A DNA stretch of 64,000 nucleotides from contig NZ_PCPZ01000006.1 of the NCBI RefSeq assembly GCF_002979865.1, positions 162,049 to 226,048 of the forward strand, given 5' to 3'. Below the pieces are notes generated by a model. It was not told where the DNA came from. It saw only the letters and a program-made list of their open reading frames with translations, and did no database searches. Below are positions 16,560 through 25,625 of this stretch, in pieces (the first letter of the stretch is position 1; every line of letters begins with the position of its first letter). This DNA comes from Arthrobacter sp. MYb214. Lineage in GTDB: Bacteria; Actinomycetota; Actinomycetes; Actinomycetales; Micrococcaceae. The position numbers and the translations under genes were made by a program.

Positions 16560-17573
16560 TCAGGCGGTGAAAATTCGTTGATGGACGTCAAGGATGAAAG
16601 GTTCCTTGATCCGGTTGTAGTCCATGACCAGGCCGTTCTCGCCGTCGCTTGCAGCCAGTGCGCGGGCGGCTTCCCGCTTTACCGCGGCGTATGCCAAACG
16701 GTCGGCTTCATGGTGTTTCAGATGCTCGCGGAAAAGCACGAGCCGCAGATACTCGGGGCTTCCTGCACTGAAGACATGGATATTGGCCTCGGGGAGCCGC
16801 GAACCGGCAGCGGGCTTGAGCATGCGGTGGCCATACCAGCCAGGTTCACGGTGCCAAAGAAGCATGCCGCTGGATTCCAGCGCCGGAACGTAGGACGCTT
16901 CCTGATCCGCGTCGGGGACCAGCAAGACGATGTCGATGATCGGCTTGGCGGGCAGGTCCGGAACGGATGTCGAGCCGGTGTGTTCAATGGCCAACGCGGT
17001 GGCCCCCAGGACACTGGCGATTCGATGGTGCAGGCGGTGGAAGTCCCTGGCCCATTGCTTCGATGGCTCGGCAATCTCTATGAGGCCGCGCATCAGCTCT
17101 CCACCCACGGCCTCGTATTCCGGATCTTCATCTGGCTGGCCGGTGAGCAGCGGGTAGAAGGGCAAGGTGCACAGGTACCGCCGGGCATCCGGCCAGCGCG
17201 GGTCGGCAGAAGACTGCGAAACAACGCAACCCAGCGAGCGGTAAAAACCCACCGCATCCTCTGCAGTGGTGGCCCAAACGTTCTTCTCATGGCAGTCGCG
17301 CAGCTCAGCGAGCAGCCTCGAGCCCAGCCCCCGGCCCTGGTGGGATGTTTCCACGGCCAGGTATTCAACGCACACCGCGTATTTGCCGCTGTGCCGGTAG
17401 GCGGCCAGTGCCGCAATATCGCCCGCGGCAGTGGCGATGGCAAGCACCTCAAGGCCTTCGCATTCATCGAGCAGCGCTTCGAGCGCCTGCTCGTTGGCAG
17501 GTTCGGCGGCCAGCACCAGCAAGCGGCGAATCGCAGGGTCGTTGCGGTAGTCGCTGATCTTGATGTGGTGCAT
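16560..17573 (-). CDS. GNAT acetyltransferase fused to a GrpB (UPF0157) domain
   Basis: Two-domain cytosolic protein of 337 residues. Residues about 1-150 are a GNAT acetyltransferase: the acetyl-CoA loop appears as SHQGRGLGSRLLAEL, with VCVEYLAVE before it and AEDAVGFYRSLGCVV after it. Residues about 165-335 are a GrpB/UPF0157 domain, a nucleotidyltransferase-fold family, with IEHTGSTSVPDLPAKPIIDI. I start at ATG 17573 (MHHIKISDY), with AGGA ten bases upstream, because longer readings run into ptrB. It follows ptrB by 20 bp and could be co-transcribed. Substrate and role are unknown. Confidence 0.85.
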   Translation of the reverse strand: MHHIKISDYRNDPAIRRLLVLAAEPANEQALEALLDECEGLEVLAIATAAGDIAALAAYRHSGKYAVCVEYLAVETSHQGRGLGSRLLAELRDCHEKNVWATTAEDAVGFYRSLGCVVSQSSADPRWPDARRYLCTLPFYPLLTGQPDEDPEYEAVGGELMRGLIEIAEPSKQWARDFHRLHHRIASVLGATALAIEHTGSTSVPDLPAKPIIDIVLLVPDADQEASYVPALESSGMLLWHREPGWYGHRMLKPAAGSRLPEANIHVFSAGSPEYLRLVLFREHLKHHEADRLAYAAVKREAARALAASDGENGLVMDYNRIKEPFILDVHQRIFTA

Positions 17574-17593
17574 GGCCGCCGTTCCTTTGCTAC

Positions 17594-19747
17594 TTAGATT
17601 TCGTCGGTGCATCCCAGGGCGTCCAAGGCGAAGGCGTAGTCCCACGCGCGGGCCTTCCAGGACTCGTAACGTCCCGAAGCGCCGCCGTGACCGCCATCCA
17701 TTTCGGTCTTCAGCACAATCGGGGCCTGTCCGGTACCGACTTCCCGCAGCTTGGCCACCCATTTGGCTGGCTCCACATACAGTACACGGGTGTCATTGAG
17801 CGAGGTGACCGCAGCGATCTTCGGGTAATCCTGTGCTGTGACGTTTTCGTAGGGAGTGTAGGACTTCATGTAGTCGTAGACCTCCTTGCTCTCGATCGGG
17901 TTGCCCCATTCTTCCCATTCCAGTGCCGAGAGCGGAAGCTCTGGATCCAGGATGGAGGTCAAGGCATCGACGAACGGCACCTGGGCGATGATCGCGGTAT
18001 ACAGCTGCGGAGCCATATTCGCGACAGCGCCCATCAGCAGTCCGCCGGCCGAACCGCCCAGGGCGGCGATGCGCTGCGGATCGGCCCACCCGGAATCGAG
18101 CAGGTACTGTGTGGAATCAATGAAGTCGGTGAAGGTGTTCTTCTTGTGCAGCTTCTTGCCTTGCAGGTACCAGTTGCGGCCCAGCTCGCCGCCGCCGCGC
18201 ACGTGGGCAATGACAAAGACCACTCCGCGATCCAGCACGCTCAAGCGAGGGATGCCGAAACCAGGATCCATGGAGGCCTCGTAGGAACCGTAGCCGTAGA
18301 TCAGCACCGGCTGGGGAACCGAGGTATCCAGGTCGGCACGGCGCATGATGGTCAAGGGGATCTTGGCGCCATCGGCCGCGGTGGCCCACTCGCGGGTGGA
18401 CAGGTACTTGGCAGGATCGAAGTTGTTCACCGGGGTCTGCTTGCGCAGCACCAGCGACTGGTTCTGGAGCCACAGGTCGTATACGCGGGCCGGGGTGAAG
18501 TCTGCGGTGTAGCCGATGCGGATCAACGGAGCATCCAGCTCGGCAAAGGTCGCCGAGGCAGTGAACAGCTCATCATCGAAATCCGGTTCAATGGCCGGCT
18601 GCTGGGCTTTGGTGCCCAATCCGTCCAAGGCGATCAGCTGCATGCGCTCGCAGGTATCTCGGCGCACCGAGAGCACCACGTGCGAACCGGTCAGCGCGGT
18701 GCCTTCGATCTTGACCGTGTCCTCGTGGGCCACCACGGTCTGCCAGTGCGCCGGGTCGGCGTTTTCGCCCAGCTGGTCCAGGGATGCCAGCGACACCATG
18801 TTGTTCGGTGCCTGGTGATCGTGGGTGATCAAGGCCTGGCCGGCGCCCGGCATCAGGTCGATTCCGTGCAGCAGGCGCAAGGAGCGCGGCACCAGCAAGG
18901 TCACGGCAGCCGAAGGCTCGGCCAGATCCAGCATGCTGGTTTCAGCGTATTCGGAGTTGCCGCTGGAGATCATCAGGGTGTTGCGGTCCGGGCTCAGATC
19001 GAAGCCGAGCCACATGCCAGGATCATTTTCCTCGAAAATGATCTTGTCCTGCGTTGGGAGGGTCCCCAGCAGGTGAGCGCGAATCTGGTGTGGCCGCCAG
19101 GTTTCGTCAACCACCGTGTAGAAGACAGTTGAAGAATCGGGGGAGAAGGCCAGGCCGTAGAACACTCCTTCAATGGTGTCGCTCAGCAGCAGGCCGGTGT
19201 CCAGGTCCTTGATGAAAAGGGTGAATCGCTCATCGCCCGCATTATCGACACAGTAGGCAAGCAAGTTGCCTGCTTCATTCAACGCCATGCCGCCGAGCGA
19301 GAAGAACGGCTGCCCTTCGGCTAAGGCGTTGCCATCAAGCAGCACCTCTTCGGCAGGCAATGCAGTTTCCGCGTCGATGACCGGGGGAGTCCAGTCGGCA
19401 ACAAGGTCCCCGGTGTCCGATGCCTTGACGCGGCACTGGATGGTGTAGGGCTTGCCTTCGGCCGAACGGGTGAAGTACCACCAGCCGCGGCGTCGCACTG
19501 GAACCGACAAGTCGGTTTCAACGGTGCGTGCCTTGATCTCGCTGAACAAGGCATCGCGCAGCGGCTGCTGGCTAGCGGTAATGGTGTCGGTGTACTCGTT
19601 TTCTGCGGTCAGATGCGCGATGACATCCGGGTTGGCTTTCTCCCGCAGCCACTCGTAGTTGTCGATGAAGTCATCGCCGTGGAAGCTGCGGGTGGTGGGC
19701 AGCTTTGCGGCACGCGGTGCATTGGCGGTCAACGATTCTGGAGTCAT
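17594..19747 (-). CDS. ptrB: Oligopeptidase B / prolyl oligopeptidase family S9A
   Basis: Cytosolic serine peptidase cleaving short peptides, usually after Arg or Lys. It has 717 residues from ATG 19747; an in-frame GTG at 19765 is an alternative. The N-terminal two thirds is a beta-propeller lid (starting FHGDDFIDNYEWLREKANPDV). The C-terminal alpha/beta-hydrolase carries the triad: Ser in LGGSAGGLLMG, Asp in LNDTRV and His in MDGGHGGASGRYE. The family motif YGSYEASMDPGF also fits oligopeptidase B. No signal peptide is seen. Confidence 0.93.
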   Translation of the reverse strand: MTPESLTANAPRAAKLPTTRSFHGDDFIDNYEWLREKANPDVIAHLTAENEYTDTITASQQPLRDALFSEIKARTVETDLSVPVRRRGWWYFTRSAEGKPYTIQCRVKASDTGDLVADWTPPVIDAETALPAEEVLLDGNALAEGQPFFSLGGMALNEAGNLLAYCVDNAGDERFTLFIKDLDTGLLLSDTIEGVFYGLAFSPDSSTVFYTVVDETWRPHQIRAHLLGTLPTQDKIIFEENDPGMWLGFDLSPDRNTLMISSGNSEYAETSMLDLAEPSAAVTLLVPRSLRLLHGIDLMPGAGQALITHDHQAPNNMVSLASLDQLGENADPAHWQTVVAHEDTVKIEGTALTGSHVVLSVRRDTCERMQLIALDGLGTKAQQPAIEPDFDDELFTASATFAELDAPLIRIGYTADFTPARVYDLWLQNQSLVLRKQTPVNNFDPAKYLSTREWATAADGAKIPLTIMRRADLDTSVPQPVLIYGYGSYEASMDPGFGIPRLSVLDRGVVFVIAHVRGGGELGRNWYLQGKKLHKKNTFTDFIDSTQYLLDSGWADPQRIAALGGSAGGLLMGAVANMAPQLYTAIIAQVPFVDALTSILDPELPLSALEWEEWGNPIESKEVYDYMKSYTPYENVTAQDYPKIAAVTSLNDTRVLYVEPAKWVAKLREVGTGQAPIVLKTEMDGGHGGASGRYESWKARAWDYAFALDALGCTDEI

Positions 19748-19949
19748 ACCCCTATTCAATCCCACTGCCGTGCTATGCGGGTGCAGCTATGCTCAGCGCG
19801 GACAGAACAGCGGTTTCAAACCGATAACGATGCAAGTGCAGGCGAGTCGCGGGGTACCGGCTAGGCTTTATAAGTCCTAGGCTTGCAGGCAGAACGTATC
19901 ATCTGCACCTTGGGCCATTCGCCCTTCAGTACGAGAAAGCGATACATCA
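19748..19949. promoter_or_regulatory. Divergent promoter region ptrB / ABC transporter
   Basis: The gap holds a perfect 13-bp palindrome, CGGTTTCAAACCG (19811-19823). A second inverted repeat with CTAGG/CCTAG ends (19861-19880) encloses TATAAG, a possible -10. No strong -35 was found. Confidence 0.35.
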
Positions 19950-21416
19950 GTGGAAAAGAAAAGAACAGCTGCCCCCACAGGGCGCCTGGCCCGATGGATA
20001 GCCGCGGCTGCCATCGGTTTGATGGCCCTGGTCGTCGGGGCACCCTCGGCCGTGGCCCAAGGCAGTGAAAGCGTCGAGGGCCAGACCTACGTCATCGGCA
20101 CGGATACGACTTTCGCGCCCTTCGAGTTCCGCCAGAACGGCGAACTGACCGGTATCGACATGGATCTTCTGCGCGCCATTGCCGAAGACCAGGGTTTTGA
20201 AGTCGAGATCAGGTCCCTGGGCTTCAATGCGGCTTTGGCCGCCCTTTCCTCCAACCAGGTGGATGGCGTGATCGCCGGCATGTCGATTACCGACGAGCGC
20301 AAGGAGATCTACGACTTCTCCGAGCCGTACTTCGAGTCCGGCGTGCAGATGGCTGTCGCTGCCGGCAATGACGAGATCACCGGTTACGAGGACTTGGAAG
20401 GCAAGACCGTTGTCGCCAAGACCGGCGCCGAGGGCGAAAGCTATGCAAAGTCCATCGCCGAGGAATACGGCTTCGAGGTCAAGTCCTTGGACCAATCGGC
20501 CACCATGTACGAATCGGTCAAGGCCGGTTCTGCAGTTGCCGTCTTCGACGACTACCCGGTGCTAGCCTACGGCATTGCCCAGGGCAATGGCCTGAAGACC
20601 GTCACCGACAAGGTCCCGGGCGGTTCCTATGGCTTCGCCGTGAACAAGGGCGAGAACACCGCGCTGCTGGCAGCGTTCAACGACGGCTTGGCCGAGCTGA
20701 AGGCCAACGGCGAGTACCAGCAGATCCTGGACTCCTACCTTGCCGACCCGACCGCAGCGGCGCCAAGCAACTTCTTCGACCTGCTGGTCAAGTCCATTCC
20801 CGCATTGATGACCGGTCTGTGGCACACCCTGCTGGTGACCGCGATTTCCTTCGCCATTGCCATGGCATTGGGCCTGGTCTTCGGCTTCATGAAGATCTCC
20901 GGGAACATCGTGCTGCGCGGCATCGCCACGACCTTCGTGAACATCTTCCGCGGCACCCCGTTGCTGCTCTGGGCCTTCATGTTCTACTTCGGCCTGCCGC
21001 AGCTGACCGGCTGGGAGATCAGCGTCTGGACCGCAGGCGTGCTGACGCTGTCGCTGAACGCCGGTGCCTATGTCGCCGAAATCGTTCGCGGCGGTATCCA
21101 GTCGGTGGATCCAGGGCAACTTGAAGCATCCCGTTCGCTGGGCCTGGGCTATGGCAAGTCGATGCAGAAGGTCGTGATCCCGCAGGCTTTCAAGATGATG
21201 ACCCCGTCGCTGATCAACCAGTTGATCATCAGCCTGAAGGACTCCTCGTTGCTGCTGGCTATCGGCTTCACCGAGCTGCTCTACCAGGGCCAGCAGATCT
21301 ACGCGGCGAACTTCCGTGTCACTGAGACCCTGCTGATCGTGGGCATTATCTACTTCATTGCCATTATGGCGCTGACCAAATTGGCAAATTATGCCGATCG
21401 GAGGTTCAACAAGTGA
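19950..21416 (+). CDS. Polar amino acid ABC transporter, fused binding protein and permease
   Basis: Glutamine-type uptake system in which the solute-binding protein and the membrane permease are one chain (488 residues). Residues 1-36 are a signal sequence (positively charged start, hydrophobic core, ending SAVAQ). Residues about 45-265 are a family 3 binding protein ([27 protein letters not shown]). Residues about 275-485 are a HisM/GlnP permease with [20 protein letters not shown] and the EAA loop [22 protein letters not shown]. The fusion tethers the receptor to the membrane. It overlaps the downstream ATPase by 4 bp. The preferred amino acid is uncertain. Confidence 0.9.
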   Translation: MEKKRTAAPTGRLARWIAAAAIGLMALVVGAPSAVAQGSESVEGQTYVIGTDTTFAPFEFRQNGELTGIDMDLLRAIAEDQGFEVEIRSLGFNAALAALSSNQVDGVIAGMSITDERKEIYDFSEPYFESGVQMAVAAGNDEITGYEDLEGKTVVAKTGAEGESYAKSIAEEYGFEVKSLDQSATMYESVKAGSAVAVFDDYPVLAYGIAQGNGLKTVTDKVPGGSYGFAVNKGENTALLAAFNDGLAELKANGEYQQILDSYLADPTAAAPSNFFDLLVKSIPALMTGLWHTLLVTAISFAIAMALGLVFGFMKISGNIVLRGIATTFVNIFRGTPLLLWAFMFYFGLPQLTGWEISVWTAGVLTLSLNAGAYVAEIVRGGIQSVDPGQLEASRSLGLGYGKSMQKVVIPQAFKMMTPSLINQLIISLKDSSLLLAIGFTELLYQGQQIYAANFRVTETLLIVGIIYFIAIMALTKLANYADRRFNK

Positions 21417-22168
21417 GCACCGTAACTGAGCAAAGCTCCAACGTGAAGATCCAGGTCAAGGACTTGCACAAGTCCTTTGGCTCCAACAATGTCCTCAAGG
21501 GCATCGACATGGATGTCCGCGAAGGCGAAGTGGTGTGCGTGATCGGCCCTTCGGGGTCCGGCAAGTCCACCTTGCTGCGTTGCCTGAACAAGCTTGAGGA
21601 CATTACCTCGGGCAAGGTGGTTGTCGATGGCTTTGATGTCACCGACCCCAAGGTGGACATCAATGAGGTGCGCCGCCATGTAGGCATGGTGTTCCAGCAC
21701 TTCAACCTGTTCCCGCATATGAGCGTGGCAGAGAACATCATGCTGGCGCCGGTCGAGCTCAAGAAGATGAGCAAGGCGGAAGGCCGGGAGCGCGCACTTG
21801 AGCTGCTGGAACGCGTGGGCTTGCGCGAGAAGGCCAACGCCCGTCCGGCCTCGCTCTCTGGCGGCCAGAAGCAGCGTGTGGCCATCGCCCGCGCGCTTGC
21901 CATGGCCCCGGGCATCATGCTCTTCGATGAGGCTACCAGCGCTCTTGACCCGGAGATGGTCGGAGAAGTGCTGCAGGTTATCAAGGAGCTGGCCGACACC
22001 GGAATGACCATGGTTCTGGTGACCCACGAGATGGGCTTTGCACGCGAAGTCGCTGACCGCGTGGTCTTCATGGCTGATGGTGTTGTCTGCGAGCAGGGTG
22101 CGCCCGAACAGCTGTTCGGCAACCCGCAGCAGGCGCGTACCCAGGACTTCTTGTCCAAGGTTCTCTGA
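21413..22168 (+). CDS. glnQ: Polar amino acid ABC transporter ATP-binding protein
   Basis: Cytosolic ATPase energising the fused receptor/permease encoded upstream. It has 251 residues. Walker A is GPSGSGKS (about 46-53), the Q-loop is in [12 protein letters not shown], the ABC signature is [15 protein letters not shown], Walker B is [12 protein letters not shown], and the switch His is in LVTHEMGFA. The GTG at 21413 overlaps the previous stop by 4 bp (GTGA), so translation is coupled. A classic terminator follows. Confidence 0.94.
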   Translation: MSTVTEQSSNVKIQVKDLHKSFGSNNVLKGIDMDVREGEVVCVIGPSGSGKSTLLRCLNKLEDITSGKVVVDGFDVTDPKVDINEVRRHVGMVFQHFNLFPHMSVAENIMLAPVELKKMSKAEGRERALELLERVGLREKANARPASLSGGQKQRVAIARALAMAPGIMLFDEATSALDPEMVGEVLQVIKELADTGMTMVLVTHEMGFAREVADRVVFMADGVVCEQGAPEQLFGNPQQARTQDFLSKVL

Positions 22169-22190
22169 GCCGTACCGCCAAGCCAGCGGA

Positions 22191-22243
22191 AAACCGTGCT
22201 GTCCACGACCAGATGAAACTGGTTGCGGGCAGCACGGTTTTTT
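22191..22243 (+). terminator. Rho-independent terminator after glnQ-like gene
   Basis: AACCGTGCTG pairs with CAGCACGGTT around an inner ACCAG/CTGGT stem, followed by six T residues. Confidence 0.85.
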
Positions 22244-22268
22244 CGTGACGAAGCTTACGGGACAAAAA

Positions 22269-22291
22269 CCTTCATATGCTTGAAGGTTCAA
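22269..22291. promoter_or_regulatory. Inverted repeats upstream of doxX, possible MarR-type operator
   Basis: Two overlapping palindromes are present: CCTTCA-N6-TGAAGG (22269-22286) and TTGAA-GG-TTCAA (22280-22291). They lie about 75 bp before the doxX start, around a possible -35 (TTGAAG, 22280). The short symmetric TTGAA/TTCAA arms are typical of MarR-family sites. No such regulator is encoded nearby. Confidence 0.35.
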
Positions 22292-22363
22292 CTTATTCCC
22301 TTGTAGAGTTGGAGCAGTAGCCACACGGGATCTTCCCGTGCCCCAATCCCTAGGAGTTAAAAT

Positions 22364-22813
22364 ATGTCCGCTCTGGAAAACAACCCGGGTCTGCAGACCG
22401 CTGCGCGTACCCTGCTTCGCTTGGCCTTCGGCTTCCTCTTCCTGGCTCATGGCTGGCAGAAATACTTCCAGTTCACCATCGAGGGCACCACTGCGGCCTT
22501 TGGCCAGATGGGCGTTCCTGCTGCCGGTTTGATTGCTCCAGTGGCGGCAACCCTGGAGATCGCCGGCGGCGCCGCGATCATCCTTGGCCTGCTGACCCGC
22601 GTCTTCGCTGGCCTGCTGGGCCTGCAGATGATTGCCGCCCTGTTCATGGTTCATGCCTCAGGTGGCGTGTTCGTGGAAAATGGCGGCTTCGAGCTTGTCC
22701 TGGCACTGGCTGCCGGCGCGCTGGCACTGCTCTTGACGGGCCCAGGCCGCATCTCGCTTGATGCGCTGATATTCAAGGGCAAGAAGTCGGAAAAGGCGCT
22801 GGCTAACGCCTAA
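22364..22813 (+). CDS. DoxX family membrane protein
   Basis: Small integral membrane protein of 149 residues with four hydrophobic helices. The DoxX hallmarks are RLAFGFLFLAHGWQKYFQF in helix 1 and LEIAGGAAIILGLLTRVFAGLLGLQMIAALF in helices 2-3. DoxX proteins are linked to quinone or thiol redox and detoxification, but the molecular activity is not established. The ATG at 22364 follows CTAGGAG. It is monocistronic between two terminators, just upstream of paaA. Nothing ties it to phenylacetate except position. Confidence 0.85.
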   Translation: MSALENNPGLQTAARTLLRLAFGFLFLAHGWQKYFQFTIEGTTAAFGQMGVPAAGLIAPVAATLEIAGGAAIILGLLTRVFAGLLGLQMIAALFMVHASGGVFVENGGFELVLALAAGALALLLTGPGRISLDALIFKGKKSEKALANA

Positions 22814-22828
22814 TCCCCAGCTTCAAGG

Positions 22829-22860
22829 AAACCCCGGGAATTCTTTCCCGGGGTTTTGTT
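22829..22860 (+). terminator. Rho-independent terminator after doxX
   Basis: AACCCCGGGAA pairs with TTCCCGGGGTT across a short loop, followed by TTGTT. It isolates doxX from the paaA promoter. Confidence 0.8.
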
Positions 22861-22903
22861 GTGCCTGGAGTGGGTTGGTGTTGACGTGATCGAACGCACT
22901 CTG

Positions 22904-22929
22904 ACATACTGAACGAACGGTCAGTATGT
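22904..22929 (-). promoter_or_regulatory. PaaR operator candidate upstream of paaABCDE
   Basis: Best of the four sites. The reverse-strand core ACCGTTCGTTCAGT differs from ACCGNNCGNNCGGT at one position. The arms ACATACTGA and TCAGTATGT are perfectly inverted around an 8-bp centre. It lies about 26 bp before the paaA ATG. Confidence 0.75.
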
Positions 22930-22954
22930 AATTTGTTTTCGATGAGGTGAACCC

Positions 22955-23941
22955 ATGGCCCCGACCACACCGCAGGAGCCGGGACTGAGTGCCGTCCCGA
23001 GCTACGAAGAAGAGCAGTCCCAAGCGCGTTTCGACGCCTTGATCGATCAGGACTCCCGCGTCGAGCCACGCGACTGGATGCCTGAGAAGTACCGCAAGAC
23101 CCTCAGCCGCCAGATCTCCCAGCACGCGCACTCCGAAATCATCGGCATGCAGCCTGAGGCCAACTGGATCACCCGTGCTCCCTCGCTGAAGCGCAAGTCA
23201 ATTCTGATGGCCAAGGTGCAGGATGAAGCCGGGCACGGGCTCTACCTCTACTCGGCTGCCGAGACCCTGGGCACCACCCGCGACGAGTACAACGAGCAGC
23301 TGCTCTCCGGCAAGGCCAAGTACTCCTCGATCTTCAACTACCCTGCACGCACCTGGGCGGATATGGGTGCTATCGGCTGGCTGGTCGATGGTGCGGCCAT
23401 CGCCAACCAGGTTCCGCTGTGCCGCGCCTCCTACGGCCCCTACGGCCGTGCGATGGTGCGCGTGTGCAAGGAAGAATCCTTCCATCAGCGCCAGGGCTTC
23501 GAAATCCTGCTCTCGCTCTCCCGCGGCACCGAGGCGCAGAAGAAGATGGCCCAGGACGCCATCAACCGCTTCTACGAACCCTCGCTGATGATGTTCGGTC
23601 CGCCAGATGACCAGTCGCCGAACTCCCAGCAGTCCATGGCCTGGAAGATCAAGCGTTTCTCCAATGACGAACTGCGCCAGCGCTTCGTTGGCATGATTGC
23701 CGAGCAGGTCAAGGTCCTTGGCCTGACCCTGCCGGATCCCCAGTTGCACTTCGATGAAGAGAAGAAGCAGTGGATCCACAAGGATTTGAACTGGGATGAA
23801 TTCATGGCAGTGATCAAGGGCAATGGCCCGGCCAACGCGCAGCGGCTGGAACGCCGCCGTGAAGCGCACCGCGAAGGTGCCTGGGTCCGAGAAGCCGCCG
23901 CAGCATACGCAGCAAAACAAGCACGAAGTGAGGTCGCCTAG
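22955..23941 (+). CDS. paaA: 1,2-phenylacetyl-CoA epoxidase subunit PaaA (catalytic)
   Basis: Catalytic oxygenase subunit of the multicomponent epoxidase that forms the 1,2-epoxide of phenylacetyl-CoA. It has 328 residues. Diiron ligands are visible in [11 protein letters not shown] (Glu about 61), the ExxH pair in [14 protein letters not shown] (Glu91, His94) and the second ExxH-type motif [11 protein letters not shown]. It partners with PaaC and receives electrons from PaaE. The ATG at 22955 follows GAGGTG. It is first gene of paaABCDE-paaG, with the PaaR palindrome directly upstream. Confidence 0.97.
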   Translation: MAPTTPQEPGLSAVPSYEEEQSQARFDALIDQDSRVEPRDWMPEKYRKTLSRQISQHAHSEIIGMQPEANWITRAPSLKRKSILMAKVQDEAGHGLYLYSAAETLGTTRDEYNEQLLSGKAKYSSIFNYPARTWADMGAIGWLVDGAAIANQVPLCRASYGPYGRAMVRVCKEESFHQRQGFEILLSLSRGTEAQKKMAQDAINRFYEPSLMMFGPPDDQSPNSQQSMAWKIKRFSNDELRQRFVGMIAEQVKVLGLTLPDPQLHFDEEKKQWIHKDLNWDEFMAVIKGNGPANAQRLERRREAHREGAWVREAAAAYAAKQARSEVA

Positions 23942-23942
23942 C

Positions 23943-24233
23943 ATGAGCCAACAGAGCAATTGGCCCCTGTGGGAAGTATTCGTCCGTTCGTCCCGAGGAC
24001 TCTCGCACGTCCACGCCGGATCCCTGCATGCACCGGATCAGCAGATGGCACTGCGCAACGCCCGCGATCTGTACACCCGCCGCAATGAAGGCGTCTCGCT
24101 ATGGGTCGTAAAATCCTCGGACATCATCAGCTCCGACCCCGGTGAAAAGGATTCCTTTTTCGAATCCCCGCAGGGCAAAGACTACCGCCACGCGACCTAT
24201 TACAAGGCCAGTGAGGGAGTGAAGCACCTGTGA
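23943..24233 (+). CDS. paaB: 1,2-phenylacetyl-CoA epoxidase subunit PaaB
   Basis: Small structural subunit (96 residues) that bridges PaaAC heterodimers in the epoxidase complex. It shows the PaaB pattern WPLWEVFVRSSRGLSHVHAGSLHAPD followed by ALRNARDLYTRRNEGVSLWVV. I start at ATG 23943, one base after the paaA stop; longer readings overlap paaA. It overlaps paaC by 4 bp. Confidence 0.95.
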   Translation: MSQQSNWPLWEVFVRSSRGLSHVHAGSLHAPDQQMALRNARDLYTRRNEGVSLWVVKSSDIISSDPGEKDSFFESPQGKDYRHATYYKASEGVKHL

Positions 24234-25090
24234 AGCACGAAGAACTCGACGAAGCGCTCGATAGCTTCGGCGACGCGCTGGCCTCGGCCACCCGCGTCAC
24301 CCCGGGCAATGCCCTGCGTCCGGAGGACATCGCCGTGGACGGCGTCAAGCCAAGCGAAGAGGTTGCGCGCTACGCGCTGACCCTGGGCGACGATGCCCTG
24401 ATCCTGGCGCAGCGCATGTCGCACTGGATTTCCCGCGCTCCGGAACTGGAAGAAGATGTTGCCCTGGGCAATATCGCCCTGGATATCCTGGGCCACGCCC
24501 GCTCGTTCCTGACCTACGCCGGACTGGCCTGGGACAAGACCGAAGACGAATTGGCCTACTGGCGCGAGGAAGAAGAATTCACTTCGCTGTGGATTGTCGA
24601 ACAGCCTAACGGCCACTTCGGCGTGACCATCATCCGCCAGCTGATCGTTTCGATCTTCCAGAACCTGCTCTACAAGCAGCTGGCGCAGTCAAAGGACGAA
24701 ACCCTGGCCGCCATCTCGGCCAAGGCAGTCAAGGAAGTCGACTACCACCGCGACCACGCCATCCAGTGGACCATCCGCCTGGGCATGGGGACCGAGGAAT
24801 CAGCGTCCAAGATGCGCCATGCCCTGGAAATCCTCTGGCCGTACGTCGATGAGATGTTCCGCGATGAGGAAGTCCACCAGGACCTTGCGGGCATCGCCGT
24901 GCTGCCCTCCACCCTGCGCGGTGCATGGGATGAAGAAATCACTGCGGTACTGGCCGACGCCGGACTGGAGATTCCTGCTACCGGACAGGCCATGGCCTAC
25001 GGACGCCGCGGCGAGCATTCGGAGCACCTGGGCTACCTGCTGGCAGAGATGCAAGTTCTCGCCCGCAAGCATCCCGGTGCCAGCTGGTAA
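24230..25090 (+). CDS. paaC: 1,2-phenylacetyl-CoA epoxidase subunit PaaC
   Basis: Structural ferritin-like partner of PaaA, 286 residues. The PaaC pattern is LGDDALILAQRMSHWISRAPELEEDVALGNI, followed by DILGHARSFLTYAG. Later segments are KEVDYHRDHAIQWTIRLGMGTEES and VLARKHPGASW at the C-terminus. The start is GTG 24230, overlapping the paaB stop in GTGA, so translation is coupled. A 37-bp gap with a strong SD precedes paaD. Confidence 0.95.
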   Translation: MKHEELDEALDSFGDALASATRVTPGNALRPEDIAVDGVKPSEEVARYALTLGDDALILAQRMSHWISRAPELEEDVALGNIALDILGHARSFLTYAGLAWDKTEDELAYWREEEEFTSLWIVEQPNGHFGVTIIRQLIVSIFQNLLYKQLAQSKDETLAAISAKAVKEVDYHRDHAIQWTIRLGMGTEESASKMRHALEILWPYVDEMFRDEEVHQDLAGIAVLPSTLRGAWDEEITAVLADAGLEIPATGQAMAYGRRGEHSEHLGYLLAEMQVLARKHPGASW

Positions 25091-25127
25091 CTACGCAACA
25101 TTTTTGCCCGAAAAGGGGGAAGCAGTC

Positions 25128-25625
25128 TTGAGCAAGACGATCGCTGGCGCCAAGGACCTGTTCGCTATCGCCTCCCAGGTGACCGACCCGGAAATTCCGG
25201 TGCTATCCATCGCGGACCTGGGAATCCTGCGCGAGGTGGAGATGGCCGAGGACGGAACCGTGCAGGTAGTCATCACCCCGACCTATTCAGGTTGCCCGGC
25301 GATGGATGCCATCAATGGCGACCTGTACACCGCTTTCGCAGACGCCGGATATGAAAAGGTTGACGTCAAGCTGGTACTGAGCCCGGCGTGGTCAACGGAC
25401 TGGATGACCGCGGAAGGCAAGGCCAAGCTCGAAGAGTACGGGATTGCCCCACCGACCGGCCAGGGCCACGCAGGCCGCGTCACCCTGGGCATGAGCGTGA
25501 AATGCCCGCGGTGCCACTCGCTGAACACCCGGGAGTTGGCCCGCTTCGCCTCGACTTCCTGCAAGGCGCTCTACACCTGCAAAGACTGCTTGGAACCCTT
25601 CGACTACTTCAAGGTGCTCTCATGA
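25128..25625 (+). CDS. paaD: Phenylacetate pathway Fe-S assembly-type protein PaaD
   Basis: 165-residue protein with an N-terminal MIP18/DUF59 domain (DPEIPVLSIADLGILREVEM, TPTYSGCPAMD) and a C-terminal zinc-ribbon-like region (CPRC and CKALYTCKDC). It is needed for epoxidase activity in vivo, probably by maturing the PaaE iron-sulfur centre. I use TTG 25128 (LSKTIAGAKD), eight bases after AAAAGGGGGA, because no ATG or GTG fits this SD. It overlaps paaE by 4 bp (ATGA). Confidence 0.92.
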   Translation: MSKTIAGAKDLFAIASQVTDPEIPVLSIADLGILREVEMAEDGTVQVVITPTYSGCPAMDAINGDLYTAFADAGYEKVDVKLVLSPAWSTDWMTAEGKAKLEEYGIAPPTGQGHAGRVTLGMSVKCPRCHSLNTRELARFASTSCKALYTCKDCLEPFDYFKVLS

